A DNA stretch of 31,471 bases. It comes from a virus. Location: IMG/VR virus record IMGVR_UViG_3300029922_000222, positions 1-31,471 of that record; one strand, 5' to 3'. Both the position numbers and the translations under genes were made by a program. The stretch's first letter is position 1. The number at the start of each line of letters is the position of its first letter. Under the pieces are notes generated by a model, which was not told the origin of the DNA, did not search any database, and worked only from the letters and a program-made list of their open reading frames with translations. This document shows, in pieces, positions 5,161-12,798 of the stretch.

Positions 5161-5811
5161 ATGACCACCGCAGCCGATATTACCGCCGCAAGCACGGCGG
5201 CAGCAGCCGTCACCAGCTTTCCCCTCGCGATCACCGCGCTGAACGCCATCATCGTCGTGCTGAACGATCTCGCCGCCGCCGTCGCCACGCTGACGACTAA
5301 CGAGGCCAACGACGCCGCGAACATCGCCACCTTGACCAGCGGTCTCGCCGCCGTGGTCGCCACCGAGGGCACTGTCGCCGCCGAGATCGCCAGCGGCACG
5401 GTTCGCACCGATTTCGCGACGCATCTTCAGCCGCAGATCGATCCGGCCTCGCAGATCACGACCGATACGGTCGAGTTCTCGCCGGATCAGATTTCGCTGC
5501 CGGCGCCGACCGTGGGTCGTTTCTTCTCGGACATCGTGTTCACGTCGGCGGCTCTCGTCACCGTGACTCACGCCGTTGCGATGACCGCGTTCGATTTCGT
5601 CGTCACCGGCGGCGTCAACTGGTCCAACACCGCGCAGGCGCCGACGTTCTCGCTCAGCCCCTATACGGCGCTTCCGGCGGGCCTGTCACTCAGCTCCAGC
5701 GGCGTGCTCTCGGGCACCCCGACGGTCGAGGGTGTCTACCTGATCATCGTGACCGCCACCGATCTCGTCGGTAATTCGACCTCGGCTTGGTTCACGATCA
5801 CCGTCGCCTAA
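5161..5811 (+). CDS. Ig-like surface protein with putative Ig (He_PIG-type) domain
   Basis: The 216-residue protein has an Ala/Thr/Val-rich N-terminal half predicted to be helical, with heptad-like repeats (about 1-85). The C-terminal domain (about 140-216) contains the pattern LPAGLSLSSSGVLSGTPT followed by a beta strand and an aspartate turn, which is characteristic of putative Ig domains on cell-surface and phage proteins. Such domains often decorate capsids or tails and bind weakly to carbohydrate, so a virion decoration or host adhesion role is plausible. It has an AAGGA ribosome site, dyad D upstream and a strong terminator downstream, so it may be transcribed alone and at high level. 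Confidence 0.65.
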   Translation: MTTAADITAASTAAAAVTSFPLAITALNAIIVVLNDLAAAVATLTTNEANDAANIATLTSGLAAVVATEGTVAAEIASGTVRTDFATHLQPQIDPASQITTDTVEFSPDQISLPAPTVGRFFSDIVFTSAALVTVTHAVAMTAFDFVVTGGVNWSNTAQAPTFSLSPYTALPAGLSLSSSGVLSGTPTVEGVYLIIVTATDLVGNSTSAWFTITVA

Positions 5812-5830
5812 TACGGTTTCGACTGCTAGG

Positions 5831-5855
5831 AGAGGGGCTTTCGAGCCCCTCTTTT
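5831..5855 (+). terminator. Intrinsic terminator after the Ig-like gene
   Basis: A 9-bp stem (5831-5839 and 5844-5852) with a TTCG tetraloop is followed by a T-run. It is a strong rho-independent terminator. Confidence 0.85.
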
Positions 5856-5868
5856 ACGGAGAACGAAG

Positions 5869-6072
5869 ATGCGTCTCATATTCGACCACAGCAATGCTCA
5901 CTGGCGTAGTGATCTTCGCGTCAAACATGGCCCGCAAATCTGGCGATGGTGGCACCTACTGTCGTTTTCGGTCGTGAACCTTCGCGTTCACGCGCCGTCA
6001 ATTGGTCGGCGACTGTGGATTTACACGCGCTGGGGTGCGTTACTTTTTGACGTTGTGTTGGATCGCCGTTAA
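5869..6072 (+). CDS. Hypothetical small basic protein (67 aa)
   Basis: The ATG at 5869 follows a GGAGAACGAAG leader like those of other genes here. The product is basic and rich in Trp, Arg and Leu, and may attach to membranes. No family is recognised. It lies just after a terminator, so it needs read-through or its own promoter. Its stop codon overlaps the stop codon of the converging minus-strand gene at 6069. Confidence 0.5.
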   Translation: MRLIFDHSNAHWRSDLRVKHGPQIWRWWHLLSFSVVNLRVHAPSIGRRLWIYTRWGALLFDVVLDRR

Positions 6073-6086
6073 AGCATCCGGCGATC
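6061..6086. terminator. Hairpin at convergent gene ends
   Basis: Perfect 8-bp arms (GATCGCCG at 6061-6068, CGGCGATC at 6079-6086) enclose the overlapping stop codons of two converging genes. There is no T-run, so termination activity is uncertain. Confidence 0.4.
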
Positions 6087-6338
6087 TGGATCTAGTTTAG
6101 AGCCGTGCGTGTCGAGGTAGCATTTTAGCGCCGCCTCCAGCAGTTCCTTCATCGACATGCCACGCATCACCGCCTCGCCCTTGAATAGCGTGTGAAACCT
6201 CGGCGCCACCTTGAAATTCATATCCTGTAGCGCGACGACACCCTCGTTCGCCTGCGTCAGATTATCCGGCGCCTGAATAGGAGCGGGCGGCGCGACCAGG
6301 CGTCTAGGGGGCGGTGGGGCGACCTTTGGCGTGCTCAT
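6069..6338 (-). CDS. Ribbon-helix-helix protein, probable partner of ParA
   Basis: The 89-residue protein has a flexible Pro/Ala-rich N-terminus (1-30) and a C-terminal segment (about 40-77) reading MNFKVAPRFHTLF then GMSMKELLEAAL. This is the pattern of a ribbon-helix-helix DNA-binding fold, with a beta strand followed by two helices. The layout, a disordered N-terminus plus RHH, resembles the small centromere-binding proteins that work with ParA in ParG-type partition systems. It begins with an ATGA overlap on the parA stop codon, so the two are translated together. It may bind a centromere-like repeat and repress the operon. The exact binding site is not known. Confidence 0.7.
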   Translation of the reverse strand: MSTPKVAPPPPRRLVAPPAPIQAPDNLTQANEGVVALQDMNFKVAPRFHTLFKGEAVMRGMSMKELLEAALKCYLDTHGSKLDPDRRML

Positions 6339-6979
6339 GCGACCTTCTCTTTGGATTTAGCGGCGGCGATGATCTCACCGACAAGATCGCCGGCGCGACT
6401 GTTGAGCGTGGCGTAGAGCGTCTCGGTCAGCGCGCGCCCGCCGTTTTGCGCCAGCTGATAGCCAGTCTTGAAGGGAATGTCGGTCGCGGCGCACTCGTAG
6501 CCGGCGCCGCGAATATAACTGTGGGCGTCGTCGCAGACTAACTGGCTATCGACCGTGCGATTGACGACGAACAGCAGGCGCCGGCGATCGACGCCCTTGG
6601 AGATAAGCTCGTGCGCGAACAGCACCTGCGGCTGAAGGTCATCGAGCGAGACGCCAGCGGGCACGACGATCAGATCGGCGATGCGGGCGATCTCTAGCGA
6701 GGTCACGTCGCTGTCCGGACGCCCGTCGAACACCATCAGATCGTAGTTGTCGGCCTGCTTCAGCGCCAGCTTGACGGAGGTGAAGGTCTCTGCCGCGACC
6801 AGCGGCTCGATGTGCTTCTCCTGGCGCGTCGCGGCCCAGTCGGTCGAGGTCTTCTGCTTGGTGTTGAAGTCGGCGATCTTCACGACCCAACCAGAGCCAG
6901 CGTAGGCAACGGCGACGAGGCGGGAGAAGGTCGATTTACCGACGCCGCCCTTTTGGGACAGACAGGCGATTGTGAGCAT
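6335..6979 (-). CDS. parA: ParA-like partition ATPase
   Basis: The 214-residue protein carries the deviant Walker A motif KGGVGKST (residues 10-17), preceded by a beta strand (MLTIACLSQ), a DFNTKQKT switch segment and a VFDGRPDSD Walker B region. This is the hallmark of the small ParA/MinD family ATPases that distribute plasmids, or act in phage-plasmids, by ATP-driven dimerisation on DNA. I start it at ATG 6979 because the family usually begins within a few residues of the first strand. A TTG at 7042, overlapping the previous stop codon as TTGA, would add 21 residues and cannot be excluded, because another gene in this window starts that way. It is co-translated with a ribbon-helix-helix partner. 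Confidence 0.85.
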   Translation of the reverse strand: MLTIACLSQKGGVGKSTFSRLVAVAYAGSGWVVKIADFNTKQKTSTDWAATRQEKHIEPLVAAETFTSVKLALKQADNYDLMVFDGRPDSDVTSLEIARIADLIVVPAGVSLDDLQPQVLFAHELISKGVDRRRLLFVVNRTVDSQLVCDDAHSYIRGAGYECAATDIPFKTGYQLAQNGGRALTETLYATLNSRAGDLVGEIIAAAKSKEKVA

Positions 6980-7038
6980 GACGAACCCGCTTTTTTTAGC
7001 GAAAGCGCCTAAATGCTTTATCCAGAAAGCGCTACGTG

Positions 7039-7632
7039 TCAAGCCGGCTCGAATTCGTCGAAGTCGAACAGCTCCTCATAGGCTTCTTCCGTCACCAGAA
7101 GAGCTTTCCATCTGAAGCGTAGCGACATTGTATTCGGCATTTCAATATATTCAGCGTAACGCGGCACCTCGGAAGGCCACGGCGCCGCATGAGTTTTCAT
7201 TCGCTCAAACTTGATTCTATCAATATCGAACGATCTTTCGGCAATTGTTAAAATTATGTGTTTAGGCTTAGTCGGCATCTCTCTGGACATAATATTTCGT
7301 GCTATAATTTGCGCGGAATCTTCTATATAAGTTAAAACAATCTCGCTTCTACCGCTTAGTTCTATATTAGATGTCGAAAGACTACCAACCAGTTTATCTT
7401 TCATGTAAACGTCAATTTCGTTCTGACGAGGTATAGCCGGTGTCGATTCGAAAGAGTTGCGCTTCGCTAGGGACCACGCGGCATCAAGCATTATATCGCG
7501 CTTGATCAGTGGATCCATATAAGGATCGTAGATGCTCGTGTTGGCGATGGCCGTCAGCGTCAGTTCGGCACCATCGCCAACCGTAGCGCCATAGCGAAGC
7601 GCATCCATCCAATGCATCCAGTGATCACTCAT
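7039..7632 (-). CDS. Hypothetical protein (197 aa)
   Basis: I chose the ATG at 7632 because it overlaps the stop of the upstream 30-residue gene as ATGA; a GTG at 7647 would add five residues. The 197-residue product starts with a Trp/Met-rich segment (HWMHWMDALRYGA), has a mixed alpha/beta middle and ends in an acidic aromatic tail (ELFDFDEFEPA). No domain is recognised. Its DNA is somewhat richer in AT than that of its neighbours. It lies between a tiny membrane protein and the partition genes on the same strand. Confidence 0.65.
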   Translation of the reverse strand: MSDHWMHWMDALRYGATVGDGAELTLTAIANTSIYDPYMDPLIKRDIMLDAAWSLAKRNSFESTPAIPRQNEIDVYMKDKLVGSLSTSNIELSGRSEIVLTYIEDSAQIIARNIMSREMPTKPKHIILTIAERSFDIDRIKFERMKTHAAPWPSEVPRYAEYIEMPNTMSLRFRWKALLVTEEAYEELFDFDEFEPA

Positions 7633-7721
7633 TTGAAATTCATCCACATCAGCACGACGAAAACCACGAACCCAATCCAGGGCAGGGCGCGCACGAACAG
7701 ATCGTCCTCGGCAGGGGTCAT
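7629..7721 (-). CDS. Single-pass membrane microprotein (30 aa)
   Basis: A 31-codon frame begins with an ATG overlapping the kinase stop (ATGA, 7718-7721). It ends with a TGA overlapping the ATG of the next gene (ATGA, 7629-7632). The product has a short acidic N-terminus (MTPAEDDLF) and a hydrophobic segment of about 17 residues (LPWIGFVVFVVLMWM), then Asn-Phe-Lys. The two perfect four-base couplings are strong evidence that it is translated, despite its length. A copy of the 20-bp dyad (7762-7781) lies about 40 bases upstream within the kinase gene. The role is unknown; small phage membrane proteins include lysis regulators, exclusion proteins and toxins. Confidence 0.65.
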   Translation of the reverse strand: MTPAEDDLFVRALPWIGFVVFVVLMWMNFK

Positions 7722-8275
7722 GCCGCCACCTTCACGATCATCGGAAAGTGCTTTTGCACGATTAAGTCAATAGTGACTGATAAGTCGGCCAGCGAGCCGC
7801 CGTTGTAAAGCGTCAGATCGGCGAGGCTGCGATCGAATCGGTCGAATTCATACGGCGAAAAGCAACCGGGTCGATCAACCTCGATCACCAGGGCGCCGTG
7901 TCGTTTCCACACCTTCGCCTGTTCGCGTCGCACCGAGCCAGCGCAGTAAAAGTTGCCGGGATCGAGCCGGCGCACCGCCATCTCCGGAATGGCGTCCGGA
8001 CCCAGCAGCTTCTCTATGGCGTTGCCCAATTCGCCAAGAAACCAGCGGTTCTCGAACTTGACGTCGGCGAACTCGGTGATTTCCGCCTTGCCCTTCTGGG
8101 TGTGAACCTGATCGTAGGTCAGACCAAGATGACGCTGGGCGAAGTCGCGCATCGGCAGACCATCGTCGATCGGCCTGAAGCGATAGTTGCGATGCAGAAT
8201 TTCCTGCACCGTGCTTTTGCCGGCACCGGGATAACCACACAGAGCGATGATTTTGGGCGCGTGGGGTTTGAACAT
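7718..8275 (-). CDS. P-loop nucleotide kinase (dNMP kinase-like)
   Basis: The 185-residue protein opens with a beta strand and a Walker A motif, GYPGAGKST (residues 14-22). The spacing and the later Arg/Asp-rich segments (PMRDFAQRHLG, RREQAKVW, EVDRPG) fit the phage deoxynucleoside monophosphate kinase group, which phosphorylates dNMPs for phage DNA synthesis. Other small P-loop kinases cannot be excluded. The start codon lies directly against a dyad copy (8274-8293) and no Shine-Dalgarno sequence is visible, so a very short leader or leaderless translation is likely. The gene is the first of a coupled chain 8275-6069. Confidence 0.75.
   Translation of the reverse strand: MFKPHAPKIIALCGYPGAGKSTVQEILHRNYRFRPIDDGLPMRDFAQRHLGLTYDQVHTQKGKAEITEFADVKFENRWFLGELGNAIEKLLGPDAIPEMAVRRLDPGNFYCAGSVRREQAKVWKRHGALVIEVDRPGCFSPYEFDRFDRSLADLTLYNGGSLADLSVTIDLIVQKHFPMIVKVAA
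7762..7781 (-). promoter_or_regulatory. Copy E of the 20-bp dyad (inside the kinase gene)
   Basis: The plus strand reads TTAAGTCA-ATAG-TGACTGAT. It is the only copy clearly inside a coding region. It lies about 40 bases upstream of the 30-residue membrane gene, so it may control that gene and those after it. Confidence 0.5.
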
Positions 8276-8293
8276 AAGTCAGCTCTTACTGTT
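8274..8293 (-). promoter_or_regulatory. Copy F of the 20-bp dyad
   Basis: On the minus strand it reads AACAGTAA-GAGC-TGACTTAT, and the final AT belongs to the kinase start codon. A GATAAC sequence at 8297-8292 could be a -10 box, but the matching -35 (CTGATT) is weak. Confidence 0.55.
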
Positions 8294-8315
8294 ATCGTTG
8301 GATAAATAAAAAAAA

Positions 8316-8510
8316 TCAGTGCGTCTTAATCGCCTTGATTTTCGCGGGTTCAGGCGTCACGGGTTCCTGATGGCGCGCCTGCGTCTGTAAAACGCGACGC
8401 AGCCGGTCATTCTCATTGGTCAACCGCAGATTCTCGGCCATCAGCGACTTGATAGAGAGCCGCGAGTCGCCATGGGCCGTGAACAGGTGAATATTGCGAA
8501 TTTGCTTCAT
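8316..8510 (-). CDS. Short coiled-coil protein (64 aa)
   Basis: I start it at ATG 8510, 19 bases after the helicase stop codon; the in-frame ATG at 8594 would lie inside the helicase gene. Residues 20-43 form a leucine-zipper-like heptad pattern (LMAENLRLTNENDRLRRVL), followed by a Pro/Lys-rich tail. It could dimerise or bind a partner such as the helicase. No family is recognised and the ribosome site is weak. Confidence 0.5.
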   Translation of the reverse strand: MKQIRNIHLFTAHGDSRLSIKSLMAENLRLTNENDRLRRVLQTQARHQEPVTPEPAKIKAIKTH

Positions 8511-8529
8511 GCGAGTAGCTATAGCGGGT

Positions 8530-11178
8530 TCACGCTGTTTTACGAGAAGAAAATACAGACCAGTCGAAATCTTGTTCGGCGGTGATACCGACATCGAAGC
8601 CAGGCGTGCCCTCGACGATCGCCCGGCGCTGCTTGGCGTGATCGCTCAGGTGCGAATTGAGCCCATCCTCGAAATCGACGATGAACACCACGTTCTCGCC
8701 CTTTTTCTTAGCGCGCATTCCGCGACCGATGCGCTGACGCAGCGCCACTTCGGCCTTGCCACCACCGGCGAGAATGATCATGCCGACCGAGGGCACATCG
8801 ACGCCGACATCGAGAATGGTGGTGCCGATCAGAATGTCGATTTTGCCGACCTTGAGCTTATTCAGCGCTCCCTTGCGCTCGGACTGCTTATCGGCGCCGC
8901 GCAAAAACTGAGTCTTGCCAACGGGATCGAGCAGCTTCTTTAGAGCGACGCCATGCGCGACATGCAGCGCCAGCACCATCACCTGCAAGCCGTGTTCAAC
9001 CGCCTTCTTGGCGAAATCCACGATCTTAGTGTTGCGATCCGGCGCCTCGACAATGCCGAGCTGATAGGCGCGCTGCCAGGGCGAGGTCTTGCGCAGCTTC
9101 GGATGCGGCGCGTATTTGGCGTAAACGAAGCTCGGCTTGGCCAGAATGCCACGATCGATCAGCAGTTTCTCGGAAATGTCGATCAGAATCGGCCCGAACA
9201 CCGCCATCAGTCGCATATTGTTCTCGGCGTCGGCGCGCATGAACGGCGTCGCGGTCAGGGCGACGCGAATATTGGCGTTCTTGCAATGGCGCAAAATCTC
9301 GAAATAGGAGTTGCCACCGGCCTCGTGCGCCTCCTCGCCGATCACCACCTCGACCATTCCGAGCAATTTGATGGTGCGCAGCCGATCACGCTCCTTTTCG
9401 TCGAATGCCTTTTGCGCCAGCATCGCCAGCTCCGGCTCGGTGAATCTGGCGCCGCTCTTGATCATCTTCTCGACCAGCGAGCGGCGCTCGGCGGCGATTG
9501 TCGTCTCCTTTAGTCGGGCGACGAAGGTTTGCACCATGCCGACGTTGATGCCGTGCGAGGGCGCGAACACACCATCACCGATCACACCGCATTTGAAGCC
9601 GACGTTCTCGCAATCGTCCTTCATCTGGTGCATCAGCACGCCGCGAGTCGTCAGAAACAGCGTCATGCGCCGATAGCGCGCGGCTATCATTTTTGCAATT
9701 CTTGTATTATGCGTGACCGTAAAGTCACCTAGCATAAAAAGACTATCCCCATCTATCTCAAAGCCAAAATATTCACCTTCACCGATTGGCTCCACAGTTA
9801 AGCCTACTACAAGATGATCTTTTTTCTGCTGACGCGGGTTGGCCTTACGGCGTTCAAGCCTTACGGGAATTGTTTCCAGATCACCACTAAAGTTAGTTGC
9901 AAAGTAGACTCCAACCACGCCGTTATTGCAGCATGTTTTATTAACTGTCTTTTTGTAAGCGGAGAAGCCGAGAGAGCGAGCTAGAAAGATGCAATCGTCC
10001 AGCAGACGCTCATTTTTCTGAATAAGATATAGTCCTTTTCCGTCATAGTTGCCATCAGTATCCAGAATGCCCGCTAATAGTTGAAGTCGATCTTCGCGTG
10101 ACGCGGTTTTATATATGTGTGGAATGAATTTATCAGCTGCGCACGTCGCGCCAATACCGAGACTTCGTAAAGCTGCTGTAAGCGGATTCTCTTTTCCGCC
10201 GTTTCGACCTCCCGTTAGATAAAAGGTAGACGCCTTGTTATTTAGATCTGACTTTTTACATTCATTTACGCCTAATCCCCAGATGCGCGCTTGATTATGA
10301 ATCTCCATTTTAATTTCATTATCAGCAGTCGTGACGCTTACCGATCCATTAACCGAACCGTCGCCCAAAATTACACCAAGAAAATATGGATCAACTGGTA
10401 AATGAGCGCCTACCGGAAAATCAACTCCGGTGCGCCAACCCTTATGAATGTGTCGAAATGTATTTGTTTCGGCGAGATATTTCTCCACATTGATATTGAC
10501 GATCTCGCCTTTCGGGTATTTCTCGCCATCTCTATTGCGACCGCGATAACCTCGACTGGTTTTTTTTAAGCTCAGAATATGAGCATCATTGACGATATAG
10601 GAGTCGCCCTTCGTTGGAGTGACCCTATAAAGCGGATCGCGACCGGCACAGACGGAGAGAACGAAGCGCGGCTTACTATCCGGTCCCATCAGCAGATCGC
10701 CAACGACTACATTCTGCACCATCTTGATAGTGCCATTGTGCATTAGAATTGGCGTATCGCGCCCAAGACATTTACCACCGCCGGTCGCGACCCGTAGAAT
10801 GCCACATTGATGCCGTTCGACCTGGTGCAGCGATTCAGGCTGAAAATCGTAGCGCGGGTCGTCATTGCCATATTCATCGACCTTGGGATCGACCGGACCT
10901 AGCGGCGCGATCGCCTTGGCGCGAATCAGCTGAACTTTATAACCCTTGGCGACCAATTTATCGTGAACGATCGCCACAAAGCCGGCTGGAAAGGTCGAGG
11001 TGCGCCGCGAAAAGAAGCTGGAGCGCCCATCCCACTTGCCGTGACCGAAGCTGCCGCTGAATTCGGCGCCTTCTACGAAATACGACAAACTTTCTGCGAC
11101 CAGATCCTTCACTTCCTTATCATCACAAAAAATTTTCGCCGTTATCGCATTATGCGCGAGCTTTATAGGTTCCAGCAT
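8530..11178 (-). CDS. SF2 DNA helicase containing an intein
   Basis: The 882-residue precursor is a superfamily 2 helicase of the UvsW/type III restriction subunit style. It has a P-loop ATGGGK-T split by an intein at residues 137-491, a DEAH-like box read as GEEAHEA (614-620), motif III TAT (642-644) and motif VI QRIGRGMR (815-822). After splicing the helicase would be 527 residues long and could act in replication, recombination or fork rescue. It reads on the minus strand, divergent from the ParB-like gene, with an extended dyad (11208-11235) between the two starts. The ATG at 11178 has only a weak purine-rich leader. The intein DNA is visibly richer in AT than both exteins, which suggests separate acquisition. 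Confidence 0.85.
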   Translation of the reverse strand: MLEPIKLAHNAITAKIFCDDKEVKDLVAESLSYFVEGAEFSGSFGHGKWDGRSSFFSRRTSTFPAGFVAIVHDKLVAKGYKVQLIRAKAIAPLGPVDPKVDEYGNDDPRYDFQPESLHQVERHQCGILRVATGGGKCLGRDTPILMHNGTIKMVQNVVVGDLLMGPDSKPRFVLSVCAGRDPLYRVTPTKGDSYIVNDAHILSLKKTSRGYRGRNRDGEKYPKGEIVNINVEKYLAETNTFRHIHKGWRTGVDFPVGAHLPVDPYFLGVILGDGSVNGSVSVTTADNEIKMEIHNQARIWGLGVNECKKSDLNNKASTFYLTGGRNGGKENPLTAALRSLGIGATCAADKFIPHIYKTASREDRLQLLAGILDTDGNYDGKGLYLIQKNERLLDDCIFLARSLGFSAYKKTVNKTCCNNGVVGVYFATNFSGDLETIPVRLERRKANPRQQKKDHLVVGLTVEPIGEGEYFGFEIDGDSLFMLGDFTVTHNTRIAKMIAARYRRMTLFLTTRGVLMHQMKDDCENVGFKCGVIGDGVFAPSHGINVGMVQTFVARLKETTIAAERRSLVEKMIKSGARFTEPELAMLAQKAFDEKERDRLRTIKLLGMVEVVIGEEAHEAGGNSYFEILRHCKNANIRVALTATPFMRADAENNMRLMAVFGPILIDISEKLLIDRGILAKPSFVYAKYAPHPKLRKTSPWQRAYQLGIVEAPDRNTKIVDFAKKAVEHGLQVMVLALHVAHGVALKKLLDPVGKTQFLRGADKQSERKGALNKLKVGKIDILIGTTILDVGVDVPSVGMIILAGGGKAEVALRQRIGRGMRAKKKGENVVFIVDFEDGLNSHLSDHAKQRRAIVEGTPGFDVGITAEQDFDWSVFSSRKTA
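9706..10770 (-). mobile_element. Intein with LAGLIDADG homing endonuclease (355 aa)
   Basis: The intein runs from Cys137 (CLGRDTPI, block A) to His490-Asn491, followed by Thr492 as the +1 nucleophile. Block B is GDSYIVNDAH. The endonuclease blocks are FLGVILGDGS (266-275) and LLAGILDTDG (367-376), both with the acidic residues intact. Block F is EYFGFEIDGDSLFMLGDFTV. Insertion exactly between Lys and Thr of the Walker A motif means that the helicase cannot bind ATP until splicing. All splice-site residues are present, so it should be active. Confidence 0.92.
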
Positions 11179-11207
11179 CGAATTTTCCGCTTGCCTTATG
11201 TGGTCCG

Positions 11208-11235
11208 TGTGGTAAGTCAGTAGTTACTTACCACA
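11208..11235. promoter_or_regulatory. Extended dyad between divergent genes (copy G)
   Basis: The arms TGTGGTAAGT and ACTTACCACA are perfect 10-bp complements around 8 bases. The 20-bp core is 11212-11231. It lies between the helicase start (11178, minus) and the ParB-like start (11245, plus), so one protein could control both directions. Confidence 0.75.
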
Positions 11236-11244
11236 GGTTGATAA

Positions 11245-11928
11245 ATGTCCAAAACAAAAGTGTTCGAAGTTCATCCCGATCTGCTCCGTTCCAACGATTG
11301 GAACGTCAACTTCATGACCGCGCCGAATGAAGCGAAACTCGCCGCGTCGATTGATCGTTTTGACGGTTTATTCAAGCCAATTCTAGTTCGCGAAGTCGCC
11401 GGCGTCGAGGGTTACGAGATTCTTGGCGGTGAGCATCGCTGGATCGTCGCCAAGAGTAAGAAGCTCGCCCTGGTGCCGATTTGGAACCTTGGTGAGATCG
11501 ACGACAAGAAGGCTAAGGAAATTTCGCTGGCCGACAACGCCCGTTACGGCGCCGACGATACGCTGGCGCTCGGCGAGTTGTTGAAGGAGCTGACGGTCGA
11601 TGGCGACGATCTGCAAGATTACCTTCCCTATTCCGATGTCGATCTTCACGCGATCTTTTCGTCAGATATAGCGCTGGATGAGTTGTCGCTCGATGAAATC
11701 GACGACAAGCCGAAAGAAACCGTCGAGGAGCCCGTCACGCGCCCCGTTAAGACGCATACCATCATGCGCTTCAATATCGCCAACGAAGACGCCGAGCGTC
11801 TCACCGCCGCCCTCGCGAAAATCCAAAAATTCTACGGTTACTCCAGCGCCGACCAGATGACCAACGCCGGCGACGCGCTGATGCAAATGGTCATCGATGC
11901 GATCGTCGCCTCCGAGGATGAATCGTGA
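11245..11928 (+). CDS. ParB/Srx-like protein 1
   Basis: The 227-residue protein has an N-terminal ParB/sulfiredoxin-like domain (about 5-120). It shows the sequence PILVRE, then GYEILGGEHRW (57-66, the box corresponding to ParB GxxR), then LADNARYG. This family includes CTP-dependent DNA clamps and DNA-acting nucleases or accessory factors. The C-terminal half is acidic and then helical, without a recognised DNA-binding domain. The start has a CAGG ribosome site, and the extended dyad G is 10 bases upstream. It is the first of eight overlapping genes to 15646. Next to an ABC-type ATPase and a GNAT enzyme, an accessory role in DNA modification is possible. Confidence 0.75.
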   Translation: MSKTKVFEVHPDLLRSNDWNVNFMTAPNEAKLAASIDRFDGLFKPILVREVAGVEGYEILGGEHRWIVAKSKKLALVPIWNLGEIDDKKAKEISLADNARYGADDTLALGELLKELTVDGDDLQDYLPYSDVDLHAIFSSDIALDELSLDEIDDKPKETVEEPVTRPVKTHTIMRFNIANEDAERLTAALAKIQKFYGYSSADQMTNAGDALMQMVIDAIVASEDES

Positions 11929-12140
11929 AGGAGCCCGGTCAGCGATTTGACGATTGCGTCAGCTGCAAATTTTTTAAGCCGCTCCGACACCGCGATTACA
12001 TCGCGCGTCCCTCTGGCGTCTGTCTGCGATGCGGCGCCGGCGAGTATTTCGAGGAGCGCTTCGACGATTTCGAGCCGAGCGACCAGGAAAAGTTGAATCT
12101 CTACCTTGAAAACGAGGATTTGGACGACGCCGATGAGTAA
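11925..12140 (+). CDS. Small zinc-ribbon-like protein (71 aa)
   Basis: It starts with a GTG overlapping the previous stop codon (GTGA). Cys11, Cys14, Cys33 and Cys36 form CxxC-N18-CxxC, a likely zinc site, followed by an aromatic/acidic tail. It could bind DNA or a partner protein. No specific family is recognised. It overlaps the next gene by 8 bases and sits between two ParB-like genes. Confidence 0.65.
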   Translation: MKEPGQRFDDCVSCKFFKPLRHRDYIARPSGVCLRCGAGEYFEERFDDFEPSDQEKLNLYLENEDLDDADE

Positions 12141-12798
12141 AAGAATCGAAACCGAACTCTGGGATGTCGCCGATCTCATTCCCTACACCAAGAACGCCAA
12201 GAAGCACCCGGTCGCGCAGGTCAAGAAGCTCGCGAAGCTGATCAAGGAGCATGGTTGGACGCAACCGATCGTCATCGACGGTGAAAATGTCCGCGGCTCG
12301 GTAGTGGTTGGACATGGGCGGCGTTTAGCCGCGATCCACCTCGAACTGAAGAAAATTCCGGTGCAGGTGCTCTACGGCTACTCGCTGGCCGAGATCGATG
12401 CGCTGCGCCTAGCCGATAACCGCGTCAGCTCGACCGATTACGACAGCTCCTTGATGCAGGACGAGCTGCTGCGGCTGAGCGGCGAAGACATCGACATGCT
12501 GGATTTCGGCTTCGATGCGAAGGAGCTTGAATTCGCCGATGCCGATCTGGGCGAACTCGACGATAGCGCCTTCACCGAAGACATCGGCTCGGCGGTCGAG
12601 GCGCAATCCGAGCGTAACAAGGAGATCATCGGTGAGACCGACGCCGGCACGACGCCGCTCGCCGACGCCTTCGGCTTCAAAAAGCTCACCGTCGCCCAGT
12701 CGCGCAAGATTCGCGCCTTCATGACGCGCGTCGAATTCGAGACCGAACAGACCGGCGCCGCGGCATTGGTCGCCTATATCGAGGAAAACAAGCTTTGA
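12133..12798 (+). CDS. ParB/Srx-like protein 2
   Basis: The 221-residue protein has a clearer ParB-type N-terminal domain (about 10-110). It contains KKLAKLIKEHGWTQPIVID, the GHGRRLAA box (60-67) and ALRLADNRV. I chose the ATG at 12133 rather than 12106 because the domain begins right after it and the overlap with the previous gene becomes 8 bases. In phages this type is often found near DNA methylases and terminases. The C-terminal part is acidic, then helical. Two different ParB-like paralogues in one operon are unusual and might form hetero-oligomers or recognise different sites. Confidence 0.75.
   Translation: MSKRIETELWDVADLIPYTKNAKKHPVAQVKKLAKLIKEHGWTQPIVIDGENVRGSVVVGHGRRLAAIHLELKKIPVQVLYGYSLAEIDALRLADNRVSSTDYDSSLMQDELLRLSGEDIDMLDFGFDAKELEFADADLGELDDSAFTEDIGSAVEAQSERNKEIIGETDAGTTPLADAFGFKKLTVAQSRKIRAFMTRVEFETEQTGAAALVAYIEENKL

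Noticed and set aside
6980-7042. TTG start at 7042 for parA
   Set aside because: It would add 21 residues before the first beta strand, unlike most small ParA proteins. It is kept as an alternative because of the TTGA overlap.
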